Below are positions 6,943-15,320 of a DNA stretch of 36,097 nt, one piece after another. The stretch lies in the NCBI GenBank assembly GCA_910589095.1, contig CAJUSN010000004.1, forward strand, positions 4,791 to 40,887. Reading direction: 5' to 3'. This DNA comes from an uncultured Muribaculaceae bacterium (lineage in GTDB: Bacteria > Bacteroidota > Bacteroidia > Bacteroidales > Muribaculaceae). The notes under the pieces were generated by a model that was given only the letters and a program-made list of their open reading frames with translations, ran no database searches and was not told the origin of the DNA. The stretch's first letter is position 1. Every line of letters starts with the position of its first letter. Made by a program: the position numbers and the translations under genes.

Positions 6943-9189
6943 TTATTCCTCTTTGGCCGGGTCTATACGCGAAGCCCGTTGAACGCCTTTTATTTTCTTC
7001 ACGCGGGCGCAGAGCTGCTTAACATCGTCGGCGTTTCGCACCAGAACCCCCAACGCGCAGTGAAACACCTCATTGTCCGTGTCGATATGCAGTGACCGTA
7101 TGTCCACATGCATCTGAAGCGAGATCAATTGAGTAAGCTCCTGCAATATCCCGTGACGGTCAACTCCGTCAATGGCTATGATGGCAGGCAATGGCCTGTC
7201 GACGCGTTTCCACGTCGTGGCCACTATGCGGGGGCCGTAAGTGGCTTTCAGCACCTGGGCGCGCGGGCAAGTGAGGTCATGTATCTCCACCTTCCCCTCT
7301 TCATTGATGAAACCCATCACATCGTCGCCCGGAATTGGATGGCAGCAGGGTGAAAAGGTGAAGTTCTGATGGTCGCCGTCAAGCTCCAACTCATACACCT
7401 CTTTGGGGTTTACCGGAGCGGGCGGGGCGGCAGGCTCCTCTTTATTTTCCTTCTTGGATGAGGTTCCGATGCGGAATATTTTTTTGAGAAGTCCGGGAGA
7501 TGTTTTGGGGGAATCTTTCAGCACATAGCCGTCGAGCGTTATTTCTTCCGATCCGAGGCTAAGATATAGTTGGTCGCGTGTGGTTATGTGGAAGTAACGC
7601 ATTATCTTGGTTATCACCTCGTTGGTTTCTTCCACTTGGCCTTCGGCAAGAAAATCCGACAGCAGTTTGTGGCCACGTTCAATCACGGGTGCCTGTTCAC
7701 GGCGCAGAGCCGCACGCAGGCGCGTTCGCGCTTTGGCTGTGGCAAGGAATTCGAGCCACTCCTCCTTTGGTTTCTGATTCAGGGAGGTAAGCACCTCCAC
7801 CTGGTCGCCGCTCTGAAGGCGGTGAGAGAGCGGTACGAGTTTATGGTTCACCTTGCCCGCTATGCAAGTGTTGCCCAGCTGGGTGTGGAGGGCATAGGCA
7901 AGGTCAAGTACCGTGGAGTGTTGTGGAAGCGTGACCAGTTCGCCTTTCGGAGTGAATACCACAATCTCGGCGGCAAACAGGTTGAGCTTGAGAGTGTCCA
8001 GGAAGTCCACGGCATTTGGATTCGGATCTTCAAGAATATCCTTGATTGTACGAAGCCACACGGTGAGTTCCGACTCTTCATCGCCGTGACCTATCTTGTA
8101 CTTCCAGTGTGCGGCAAATCCTTTCTCGGCAATCTCATCCATGCGTTTCGAGCGTATCTGCACTTCTACCCAGTTGCCGTCGGGGCCCATTACCGTAAGG
8201 TGCAGTGCCTGATAGCCGTTGGCCTTTGGCGTGCTTATCCAGTCGCGTGTGCGTTCAGGATGCAGACGGTAAATGTCGGTTATGGCCGAATAGATGTTCC
8301 AGCAAATGTTTTTCTCCTTGGATGGGTCATCGCAATCGAAAATGATGCGCATGGCGTAAAGATCGTAAACCTCTTCAAAAGGTATATGCTTGGTTTCCAT
8401 CTTGCGCCAAATGGAATACACTGATTTGACGCGGGCCTTAGCCTCGTAGTTGATGCCCATCCCCTCCAGCCGCTCGAGAATCGGTGCGGAAAAGTCGGAG
8501 TACACCTCCAAGCGCTTGGCTTCCGAATCCTTTATCTGTGACGAGATGCGCTCATACACTGCCGGATGCTCATATTTGAAGCTCAGGTCCTCAAGTTCGG
8601 TCTTTATGGGGAACAGTCCGAGACGATGGGCCAACGGAGCGTATATGTAGAGCGTTTCCCCGGCAATCTTGTACTGCTTGGACGCGGGCATGGAGCTGAG
8701 TGTACGCATGTTGTGCAGGCGGTCGGCCATTTTGATGAGGACCACCCTTATGTCCTCGCTCATTGTGAGCAGTAGTTTTCGAAAATTCTCAGCCTGAGCC
8801 GAAGCTTTGTCGCCGAATATGCCTCCCGATATTTTGGTAAGTCCGCTCACAAGGTCGGCTATCTTGCGTCCGAAATGCTGGCGTATATCCTCCACGGTGT
8901 ATTCTGTGTCCTCCACCACATCATGCAGCAGAGCGGCACATATTGAAGTGGAACCCAGTCCTATTTCCTGAGATGTTATTTTGGCCACGGCAATGGGGTG
9001 GAGAATATACGGTTCGCCGGAGCGGCGGCGAATACCCTTGTGGGCCATCTTGGCAAACCTGAACGCACGCTCTATGATCTCCACCTTTTTGCGGTGGGGA
9101 CTGGCGAGGTAGCCGTTAAGCACATCGGCAAATTCAGCTTCTATGAGGCGTTCCTCCTCCTCGAGGGTCAGGTTTGATGGTCGGTTCAT
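6943..9189 (-). CDS. rel: Bifunctional (p)ppGpp synthetase/hydrolase (RelA/SpoT homologue)
   Basis: 748 residues with the full long-RSH layout. The N-terminal HD hydrolase has His64, His89-Asp90 followed by VVEDT, and Asp156 in MADRLHN, so the hydrolase looks active. The synthetase domain carries YDLYAMRI (about 275-282), NGYQALH (about 324-330) and VEVQIR with Glu342, so the synthetase also looks active. A TGS domain follows (about 405-465), then a Cys/His motif (SPCCHPIPGDD, about 613-623) and a C-terminal ACT domain (about 668-740). The enzyme makes and degrades the stringent-response alarmone at the ribosome. It is the first gene of a two-gene operon with the 7TM-HD protein and is transcribed divergently from the aminotransferase at 9280. 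Confidence 0.95.
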   Translation of the reverse strand: MNRPSNLTLEEEERLIEAEFADVLNGYLASPHRKKVEIIERAFRFAKMAHKGIRRRSGEPYILHPIAVAKITSQEIGLGSTSICAALLHDVVEDTEYTVEDIRQHFGRKIADLVSGLTKISGGIFGDKASAQAENFRKLLLTMSEDIRVVLIKMADRLHNMRTLSSMPASKQYKIAGETLYIYAPLAHRLGLFPIKTELEDLSFKYEHPAVYERISSQIKDSEAKRLEVYSDFSAPILERLEGMGINYEAKARVKSVYSIWRKMETKHIPFEEVYDLYAMRIIFDCDDPSKEKNICWNIYSAITDIYRLHPERTRDWISTPKANGYQALHLTVMGPDGNWVEVQIRSKRMDEIAEKGFAAHWKYKIGHGDEESELTVWLRTIKDILEDPNPNAVDFLDTLKLNLFAAEIVVFTPKGELVTLPQHSTVLDLAYALHTQLGNTCIAGKVNHKLVPLSHRLQSGDQVEVLTSLNQKPKEEWLEFLATAKARTRLRAALRREQAPVIERGHKLLSDFLAEGQVEETNEVITKIMRYFHITTRDQLYLSLGSEEITLDGYVLKDSPKTSPGLLKKIFRIGTSSKKENKEEPAAPPAPVNPKEVYELELDGDHQNFTFSPCCHPIPGDDVMGFINEEGKVEIHDLTCPRAQVLKATYGPRIVATTWKRVDRPLPAIIAIDGVDRHGILQELTQLISLQMHVDIRSLHIDTDNEVFHCALGVLVRNADDVKQLCARVKKIKGVQRASRIDPAKEE

Positions 9190-9212
9190 GGCACTTCTCG
9201 GATTATGAATTA

Positions 9213-9220
9213 CAAAGTTA
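9213..9220 (-). promoter_or_regulatory. -7 promoter element of the rel / 7TM-HD operon
   Basis: The minus strand reads TAACTTTG, an exact TAnnTTTG match, about 24 bases upstream of the rel ATG. It lies back to back with the plus-strand element at 9243-9250, so each promoter's -33 region overlaps the other's core. Confidence 0.55.
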
Positions 9221-9242
9221 TGAAAAAATCATGTTTTTTGCT

Positions 9243-9250
9243 TACCTTTG
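9243..9250 (+). promoter_or_regulatory. -7 promoter element of the PatB-like aminotransferase gene
   Basis: TACCTTTG, an exact TAnnTTTG match. Transcription from it would start around 9254-9257, downstream of the longer possible start at 9205. This fixes the translation start at ATG 9280. Confidence 0.55.
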
Positions 9251-9279
9251 CGGAAAAATTAACGCCTTTGCATCTGAAC

Positions 9280-10470
9280 ATGACAAAATACGATTTCGAT
9301 ACCCCGGTTGAGCGGTGTGGTACACACTGCATGAAGTACGACTGTCTTGCCCAAACATTCGGCACCGACCGGCTTTTCCCTATGTGGATTGCCGATATGG
9401 ATTTCTGTGTGTGCCCCGACATAGCCGATGCGCTTGCACACCGTTTGGCACATCGTGTTTACGGCTACTCTTCACCCTCTGACTCCTATTGGCAATCGAT
9501 CATCAACTGGCTGCAGCGTCGCCACGGCTTGACTGTGAGCCGGCAGGAATTGGCCTTTGTGCCGGGAGTGGTGCGTGGCATAGCTTATGCTCTTAACTTC
9601 TTTACCGCTCCGGGCGATGGCGTTGTCATCCAGCCTCCGGTCTATCATCCCTTCCGCATAGTCCCCGAAGGTAATGGAAGGCGAGTGATCGACAATCCGC
9701 TTGAAGAATATCGTGATGAGCAGGGACGCACCCGTTATCGTATGGACCTTGAAGGGCTCGAGCGCATATTCCGCGATGAGAAGCCTCGCATGATGATTCT
9801 TTGCAATCCTCATAATCCGGCCGGAATCCAGTGGGATGCCGATACGCTGGCCACTGTGGCCCGCTTGGCGAAAAAATATGGCGTAATTGTCATTTCCGAT
9901 GAAATCCACAGTGACCTTATGCTGCGTCACACACGTCATGTACCTTTCCTCTCCTCATGCCCGGAAGCTGCCGAAGTGAGCATAACATTCGGTGCACCCT
10001 CCAAAACATTCAACATAGCAGGCTTTGAAAGCTCCTGGATGGTGGTTAAGAATCCCGAGCTGCGTGACCCGTTCTATCACTGGATGGAGGTCAACGAATT
10101 TTCGTCGCCCTCGTTTGTGGCATGGATGGGAGCCGAGGCTGCTTATACGCACGGCGAACGTTGGCTCGATGAAGCGCTTGAATACATTGAATCCAATGTA
10201 GAAGCCGTGGAGAGCTACTGTGCCGAGAATCTTCCCTGCATCAAACCCCTGCGTCCGGAAGCGTCGTTCCTGGTGTGGCTTGACTGTCGCGAACTCGGCT
10301 TGACTCAGGAAGAACTCGTGAAGCTGTTTCTCGACAAGGCTCATCTTGCGCTCAACAGTGGTACCATGTTTGGCCACGGTGGCGAAGGTTTCATGCGACT
10401 TAACGTAGGGTTGCCTCGTGTTAAGCTCCTCGAAGCCCTTGACCATCTTCGTGATGCGTTGGCCGAGTAA
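9280..10470 (+). CDS. MalY/PatB-family PLP-dependent aminotransferase (putative C-S lyase)
   Basis: 396 residues from the ATG at 9280. The frame is open further upstream, but that part overlaps the promoter and does not belong to the family. The protein begins YDFDTPVERCGTHCMKYD and continues with PMWIADMDF, VPGVV-GI, NPHNPAGI, VISDEIHSDL and FGAPSKTFNIAGF, where Lys242 is the expected PLP-binding lysine. These are signatures of the PatB/MalY branch of fold-type I enzymes, which in other bacteria act as cystathionine beta-lyases or cysteine-S-conjugate beta-lyases. The precise substrate is inferred. Cytoplasmic. Its last 50 bases overlap the 3' end of the convergent flippase-like gene. Confidence 0.88.
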   Translation: MTKYDFDTPVERCGTHCMKYDCLAQTFGTDRLFPMWIADMDFCVCPDIADALAHRLAHRVYGYSSPSDSYWQSIINWLQRRHGLTVSRQELAFVPGVVRGIAYALNFFTAPGDGVVIQPPVYHPFRIVPEGNGRRVIDNPLEEYRDEQGRTRYRMDLEGLERIFRDEKPRMMILCNPHNPAGIQWDADTLATVARLAKKYGVIVISDEIHSDLMLRHTRHVPFLSSCPEAAEVSITFGAPSKTFNIAGFESSWMVVKNPELRDPFYHWMEVNEFSSPSFVAWMGAEAAYTHGERWLDEALEYIESNVEAVESYCAENLPCIKPLRPEASFLVWLDCRELGLTQEELVKLFLDKAHLALNSGTMFGHGGEGFMRLNVGLPRVKLLEALDHLRDALAE

Positions 10471-11539
10471 GATTCACTGAATGAGAGGTGGCTGCGATGT
10501 AAATGGCTGTGATGATACCTAACAGAATCAACATGGCCGACTGAGCTGACCAAACCACTATGCTGAAAGCCGCTCCCTCTGTGGCGGGTATGCCGAAGAG
10601 CGAGAGCCCGAAGATAATGGCTATGTTCCATGGTCCCAGACCACCGTTGGAGGGGATGGCCATGGAAAGTGTGGAGAATACGAACGCCACCAATGCAGCT
10701 GTCAGCCCATAGTCTGACCCTGTCTCTGTGACAAGAGCGCGCGTAAACGGAAACGCGAAGAAGCACACATACACCTGCATGAAATAGCAAATCCATATCC
10801 CCAGCGTGAGGAGTAGAAACAGCCATTTTCTCCGGATTGTGGCAAGCACTTTCAGTCCCTGCCACAGCTTGGTGACCCACCTATCTATATCGGCTGCCTT
10901 TTTGCAATGTTTGCTCAGGCGGGTGAGGATGCATATTCCTCCAACCAAGAGGGCTACTGCACACCATGCCATAGGAGCTCTGACCAGATCCTCGGCGTCG
11001 CGTTCAAGATGATAATGGTGTATGAAAGTGTCGAGCGGACCGGAAGTAACCAGTAGTGTCAACGTTATCAGCCCCACAACGGTGAGCCCGTCAACAAGCC
11101 TGTCGCCCAACACTGTGCCGAACACTTTGGAAAATGGCGCTTTCATGCGGCGTGAGATGAACACGCTGCGCCAAACTTCCCCAATGCGCGGCACCACGAG
11201 GTTGAGGGCATAATTGCCGAAAACCGCCGCACACAGGTCGGAGAGCCGGCATTTCACACCGGCAGCGTCAAGTTGCATACCCCATCGGTAGCCGCGAATG
11301 ATGTGGCTCAGCACTGTGAACAGGGTCATGCATATGATCCAGCGCCACTCAACTCCCTCACGGGCTGCCACCAAGGCGGCATGGAAATTGATTTTGTGAA
11401 ACATCCACACCACCAGCAGTGCAGAGAATGCTGCCGGCACGGCAAACTTCACGACATAACCCCCCAGGCGTTTCAGCTTGCTTGGAGGTAATGTTTCGGA
11501 GCCGGGAGTAGGCGATGTTTCGGGTGTATGACTGTTCAT
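10421..11539 (-). CDS. Lysylphosphatidylglycerol synthase transmembrane-domain (UPF0104/AglD-like) protein
   Basis: 372 residues. A proline-rich cytoplasmic N-terminus (about 1-25) is followed by seven or eight hydrophobic helices. Conserved pieces of the UPF0104 family are visible: IRGYRWGMQLDAAG near the second helix, then NYALNLVVPRIGEVWRSV and the late SMAIPSNGGLGPWNIAI. This is the membrane half found in MprF-type aminoacyl-lipid synthases and in stand-alone flippase-like proteins; there is no aminoacyl-transfer domain here, so the role (lipid or glycan translocation) is inference. It is the last of a minus-strand run, 42 bases after the C1 peptidase gene. Its stop lies inside the convergent aminotransferase gene. 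Confidence 0.85.
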   Translation of the reverse strand: MNSHTPETSPTPGSETLPPSKLKRLGGYVVKFAVPAAFSALLVVWMFHKINFHAALVAAREGVEWRWIICMTLFTVLSHIIRGYRWGMQLDAAGVKCRLSDLCAAVFGNYALNLVVPRIGEVWRSVFISRRMKAPFSKVFGTVLGDRLVDGLTVVGLITLTLLVTSGPLDTFIHHYHLERDAEDLVRAPMAWCAVALLVGGICILTRLSKHCKKAADIDRWVTKLWQGLKVLATIRRKWLFLLLTLGIWICYFMQVYVCFFAFPFTRALVTETGSDYGLTAALVAFVFSTLSMAIPSNGGLGPWNIAIIFGLSLFGIPATEGAAFSIVVWSAQSAMLILLGIITAIYIAATSHSVNLTRPTHHEDGQGLRGA

Positions 11540-11581
11540 ACACTTTACAACGCCTCACCTGTTGGCATGGTTTACTTGGGT

Positions 11582-12985
11582 TCAGGGTTCGTCGGGGGCG
11601 AACATGGGGTCCCAGGCGGGGAGGGTGACGGGCTTCTGTTTGAGGATGTCAAGGGTTGTAGACGGCACATATTTGCGGTTCACCACCAGGCGGAACATAT
11701 ATTCGTCCATCCATCGGTCGGTGATGATGAGGTGGCCGTCGTTGGGACCTTGTCCCCAACTGTTTTCCACGAGCCAACGGGTGGGCCGACCTTCGGCATC
11801 AAGGTCTACTCCTGCCAATGTCATGGCGTGAGATGAAGCTGAGGCGAATGTGCGTATGCGGTCCGCTTTGTTCATCCCGAATTCAGTGCCCATCAGTGAA
11901 GAATAGTCGAACACTTCGGTGTCAAGCACTCCGCGTTCACGGTCAAAGCATTTGCCTACGTCGCAGGAGAAATACATCATGGCGCTGTCCTTTATGGAGG
12001 CTATGGCCATCTGCTTTATCTCCTCCATGGGGAGGTTGATGTAAGTCCAGTTTTGTCCGTCGAAACTGTGACGGTCGAGGTCAATCTCATAGAGAGCATG
12101 ATAGGGGCGGGTGGGGTCGTTCATCAGCATCACGTAATCGGCCTTCAGGTCATTTCCCGCATACTCCTTGTAGAAATCCTGAGGGGTATATTCGCGTGTG
12201 TCTATGATGTTGCCCTTGGAGTTACGTCGGGTCCAGGTGAATGATTTTGGAGGAGTTCCCAAAGAGAGTGCGAGCATGCGGTAGATCTCCGAGAGCATTC
12301 GTTCGCGCTCGGCGTCAATCTTTTTCGCCGGCGTACGTTTTGAGGCCATCTCGCGGAGTTTCAGTCCATCCTCGCGGAGCTTCAGGCTCAGTAGCTGACG
12401 CAGTCGCGAGGTGTTGTTGGCGCTGAATGATTCGGGCATAACCTCGGCAGGCACCACGCCATATTTCATTATGTTGTCGCTCAGACCTGTGTATTGGCCG
12501 CCGTCGCTAAGCGGATTTTGAAAAAACCACTGCACACGGCGATTGTCCATAGGGTCGGATGCCGTAGAGATTATGGATTGGAGGAACAGGTTGGATTTTT
12601 CAAGCTGATCATAGAAAAAGTTATAGTTCTGGGAGAGTTTCAGCTCAGGCAGGTCGTGAGCGGCCATCATTTGTGAGCGGAGCACATTGAGGCCTGTGAA
12701 TAGCCAGCAGCGGCCCGATGACTTCTGGTCCGTGATGCCGCGACTCTTGACTCTATGGCTCATTGCGGCGGTGTTTGGAGTGCACGAGGCATTTGCGGCG
12801 AGCTTGTCGATGGATGTGGCGTTAAGGGCATTCCTGAGGGCTTTGTCGGAGGGAGAGTTTTCAAACGTCGCTTCCAAACGGCTGAGCATTTCGGCCGAGA
12901 TACCTCCGCCATTATCAGCAGCCATTAAGCTTGAGGCAGCAATCAAGGTGGCTGCCAATGAGGTCAAAACTTTTCTTTTTTCCAT
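11582..12985 (-). CDS. Exported C1-family cysteine peptidase (bleomycin hydrolase / aminopeptidase C type)
   Basis: 467 residues. A signal peptide (MEKRKVLTSLAATLIAASSL, cleavage probably after MAA) exports it, unlike the cytoplasmic PepC of lactic acid bacteria. The papain-fold active site is complete: Gln87 and Cys93 in the stretch TDQKSSGRCWLF, His386 in ASSHAMTL and Asn408 in VENSWG. The family hydrolyses peptides from the N-terminus, often as hexameric barrels, and in yeast and mammals inactivates bleomycin. A periplasmic location suggests peptide scavenging. The gene begins 35 bases after the glycosyltransferase stop and has no consensus promoter of its own, so it is probably read from the upstream genes. 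Confidence 0.9.
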   Translation of the reverse strand: MEKRKVLTSLAATLIAASSLMAADNGGGISAEMLSRLEATFENSPSDKALRNALNATSIDKLAANASCTPNTAAMSHRVKSRGITDQKSSGRCWLFTGLNVLRSQMMAAHDLPELKLSQNYNFFYDQLEKSNLFLQSIISTASDPMDNRRVQWFFQNPLSDGGQYTGLSDNIMKYGVVPAEVMPESFSANNTSRLRQLLSLKLREDGLKLREMASKRTPAKKIDAERERMLSEIYRMLALSLGTPPKSFTWTRRNSKGNIIDTREYTPQDFYKEYAGNDLKADYVMLMNDPTRPYHALYEIDLDRHSFDGQNWTYINLPMEEIKQMAIASIKDSAMMYFSCDVGKCFDRERGVLDTEVFDYSSLMGTEFGMNKADRIRTFASASSHAMTLAGVDLDAEGRPTRWLVENSWGQGPNDGHLIITDRWMDEYMFRLVVNRKYVPSTTLDILKQKPVTLPAWDPMFAPDEP

Positions 12986-13020
12986 TGGTAATCAGCAAAA
13001 AAGTGTGAATAGTGTTACTC

Positions 13021-14229
13021 TTATCGGGTGTAAATCTCCATGAGCTTGGTGTAATAGGCTGTGGATGAGAATCTGACCAATGATTGGCGGGCAATGGCAT
13101 CGTTGTCGAATCCTCCGTTCCATGCTTTCAATATTGCCTGACGCAGTTCGTCCACGCTCCCTGAGGGGAAAGTAACCCCGCTCTCGTTGTCGATAAGCTC
13201 AGGGATGCCCCCTATCTCCGCACCAACCACCGGTGTGCCTGCACAAAGGGACTCGATAACACCCAACGGATTGTTTTCATAACATTCGGAGGGCATTACG
13301 GAAAGGCGTGCGCGGCTCAGTAGTTCCACAATCTCGTCTCCTCCCAAGTGTCCAAGGAACTTTATGTTTTTGCAGTGACTGAAACGGTTGCGCAGTTCGT
13401 CGGCCAATGGTCCTCCACCGGCCACGCGCAGCTCAAACGGAAGCTCGGCAGCAGCCTCAAGGAGTGTGCCCACTCCCTTTTCGGGCGACAGACGGCCTAT
13501 GTAGCAATAATATGCTTCGCGCGGGCCCGAATGTCCTTGTGCCGAAAGTCGCAGGAATTCCTCGGCCGCTTCCGGTGCAATAAAATTGCATAGGGTTGCG
13601 AGCTTCCCCTCGCTGAATCCCCCTTGACTCATTTTCCGTGCCATGAATGAACTGGGGCAGATGAACTTGTGGGTGAATTTCTCAAGGGTCTTGCGATTCC
13701 ATTTGAGGGCTTCGGCATAGGCGAGTGCGCTTGCGGCGAGTGATCCTTTCATGCAACGCGTGGCAAGCACGCGTTTCTTGTCGGTGAAACACTCCTCGCA
13801 AACAGTTCCATTACGCAGGCATGCATAAGCCGGACAGAGCAATTTGTAGTCATGAAGCGTCCACACCACCCGGGCACCGGCTGCGCGGGCCATCCTGCCT
13901 ACGATGGGCGACAGGTAAGAGTGAATGTTGTGGAGATGCACCACGTCGGGCTTGAATTCACGGAGAATCCTGCCGAATGACTTGCGAATGTCGCCTTGGC
14001 CAAGGATACGGCGCACGGCGGCGACTTTCTCTTTCGCTCCGCCGCTGAAATCCACTCCCGAAGCCCAATAGCGGCTCCATTCGGAGGGGAGATTTTCCGG
14101 ATGGTCCATTGAAAAAACAGCCACTTCATGACCGCGTTCGCGCAGTAGACGCTCCAGATTGAGCGCACACACGCAATCGCCGCCACGGCGGTAATAGAAT
14201 TTGTTAACAATCAGTACACGGGGCTTCAT
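13021..14229 (-). CDS. GT4-family glycosyltransferase
   Basis: 402 residues with the GT-B fold of GT4 enzymes. The N-terminal domain starts MKPRVLIVNKFYYRRGGDCV and includes VVHLHNIHSYLSP (about 95-107) and VVWTLHDYKLLCPAYACLR. The C-terminal nucleotide-sugar domain has YIGRLSPEKGVGTLLEAA and the E-x7-E motif in CYENNPLGVIESLCAGTPVVG. It transfers a sugar from an activated donor, probably to a cell-surface glycan or lipid; acceptor unknown. A tight cluster of cysteines (CLRNGTVCEECF) may bind zinc. Its ATG lies only 5 bases beyond a consensus -7 element, implying an almost leaderless mRNA. It follows the patatin gene by 57 bases. Confidence 0.88.
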   Translation of the reverse strand: MKPRVLIVNKFYYRRGGDCVCALNLERLLRERGHEVAVFSMDHPENLPSEWSRYWASGVDFSGGAKEKVAAVRRILGQGDIRKSFGRILREFKPDVVHLHNIHSYLSPIVGRMARAAGARVVWTLHDYKLLCPAYACLRNGTVCEECFTDKKRVLATRCMKGSLAASALAYAEALKWNRKTLEKFTHKFICPSSFMARKMSQGGFSEGKLATLCNFIAPEAAEEFLRLSAQGHSGPREAYYCYIGRLSPEKGVGTLLEAAAELPFELRVAGGGPLADELRNRFSHCKNIKFLGHLGGDEIVELLSRARLSVMPSECYENNPLGVIESLCAGTPVVGAEIGGIPELIDNESGVTFPSGSVDELRQAILKAWNGGFDNDAIARQSLVRFSSTAYYTKLMEIYTR

Positions 14230-14234
14230 GATTG

Positions 14235-14264
14235 CAAAAGTAATGAAAACTTTTCAATTGGCAA
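14235..14264 (-). promoter_or_regulatory. Promoter of the glycosyltransferase gene, giving a nearly leaderless mRNA
   Basis: The minus strand has TTG (14264-14262), a 19-base spacer and TACTTTTG (14242-14235). This is one of the best promoter matches in the window, with a -33 TTG and an exact TAnnTTTG. The ATG at 14229 starts 5 bases after the -7 box, so transcription should begin at or within a few bases of the start codon. Confidence 0.6.
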
Positions 14265-14286
14265 TAGGCCCGCCACTGGGTTGCGG

Positions 14287-15096
14287 CTACTTCTGTGGAG
14301 TGATGCCTCGGGCGCGGAAGTAGGCCATGGTGTTGTCATAGCCGGCTTTGAACACTTTGTTGAGTCCCTGCAAGTCGAAAACCTTATAGTTGGCTATCTG
14401 GTCGGTGGTGATCACCATGTCACATTGCTGAAGGTCGGCCGCAAGGTTGTTTTTCATCATCAGCTCGTAGGAGCGGAGTGCAATGGATATGAGGTTGGTC
14501 TTGGGGAAGCCGTCGCCGGCCATGGGTGAACAATTCACTCCCACGAGGAAGCGGCAGCGTGAACGAATGGCCCAAGCAGGCATATTGTCAAGCACGCCCC
14601 CGTCAACATACCGGACTCCATCGATCTTCACCGGTTTGAACACCACGGGTATGGAACAGGAGGCACATACTCTTTCGGCCAACGAGCCGCTTTCAAACGC
14701 CACCCTGGTACCGTGGTCGAAGTCAGTGGCTGCAATCACCACCGGCATCGGGAGATCCTCGATGTTTGCATATGGTATTTTCTTCTTCAGCATCCGTTTG
14801 AAACCGTCCATGCGGAAAAATCCGTCCTTCGGTACAGCGAGTTCGGCAAAATCAGAGAACTTGGCCGTGGCGAACACCTCGACCATCTCCTCAGGCTTTA
14901 GCCCCGCCGCATACATGACAGCCACAACCGAACCGGCGCTGACGCCTGCAACAATGTCGGGCTTAAGCCTAACCTCAAGCATGGCTTTTATGGCGCCGGC
15001 GTGGGCCACACCGCGTGCTCCGCCGCCACTTAGAGCGAGTCCCACCTTGTAGGGGCGTTCGCGCATGGGATCTTTCGTAATGCGATAACCAAACAT
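14287..15096 (-). CDS. Patatin-like phospholipase (RssA-type)
   Basis: 269 residues from the ATG at 15096; an in-frame ATG at 15066 (MRERPYKVGLALSGGG) would give 259 and is equally plausible. The patatin signature is complete: the oxyanion-hole glycine stretch LALSGGGARGVAHAGA, the nucleophile Ser53 in the G-V-S-A-G motif, and the partner Asp165 in VDGGVLDN. Patatin-family enzymes are serine-aspartate dyad lipid acyl hydrolases. There is no signal peptide, so it should act in the cytoplasm or on the inner leaflet of the membrane. Substrate unknown. It is divergent from pnp and heads a minus-strand run with the glycosyltransferase, C1 peptidase and flippase-like genes. Confidence 0.9.
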   Translation of the reverse strand: MFGYRITKDPMRERPYKVGLALSGGGARGVAHAGAIKAMLEVRLKPDIVAGVSAGSVVAVMYAAGLKPEEMVEVFATAKFSDFAELAVPKDGFFRMDGFKRMLKKKIPYANIEDLPMPVVIAATDFDHGTRVAFESGSLAERVCASCSIPVVFKPVKIDGVRYVDGGVLDNMPAWAIRSRCRFLVGVNCSPMAGDGFPKTNLISIALRSYELMMKNNLAADLQQCDMVITTDQIANYKVFDLQGLNKVFKAGYDNTMAYFRARGITPQK

Positions 15097-15186
15097 AATG
15101 TGAGAATGAGTGAGAATGTGTCAGAAATATGAGTATGACTCTATCCAATAACGTCCGAAAAGACCAAAAAGATGTTCTTGCGGGTG

Positions 15187-15194
15187 CAAATATA
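15187..15194 (-). promoter_or_regulatory. Putative -7 element for the patatin-like gene
   Basis: The minus strand reads TATATTTG, an exact TAnnTTTG match, about 91 bases upstream of the ATG at 15096. It is divergent from the pnp promoter element 45 bases away. Confidence 0.4.
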
Positions 15195-15238
15195 TACAAT
15201 TAATGAACGAATATACTCAAAAATCATAAATAAATTAC

Positions 15239-15246
15239 TAACTTTG
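15239..15246 (+). promoter_or_regulatory. -7 promoter element of pnp
   Basis: TAACTTTG, an exact TAnnTTTG match, preceded by AT-rich DNA. The leader to the ATG at 15321 would be about 70 nt. Confidence 0.5.
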
Positions 15247-15320
15247 TACGCTTTTATCATAAATAGATGCACCAATGCATTTCATCTAAAGCGAAAATAC
15301 AGCAAACAAGATATACGTAT

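Noticed and set aside
7570..8424. Long plus-strand open frame (284 codons) inside rel
   Set aside because: Antisense shadow of the well-conserved synthetase region; no family resemblance.
9205..9279. Upstream extension of the PatB-like aminotransferase
   Set aside because: It contains the gene's own promoter -7 box and has no similarity to the family; the start at 9280 is preferred.
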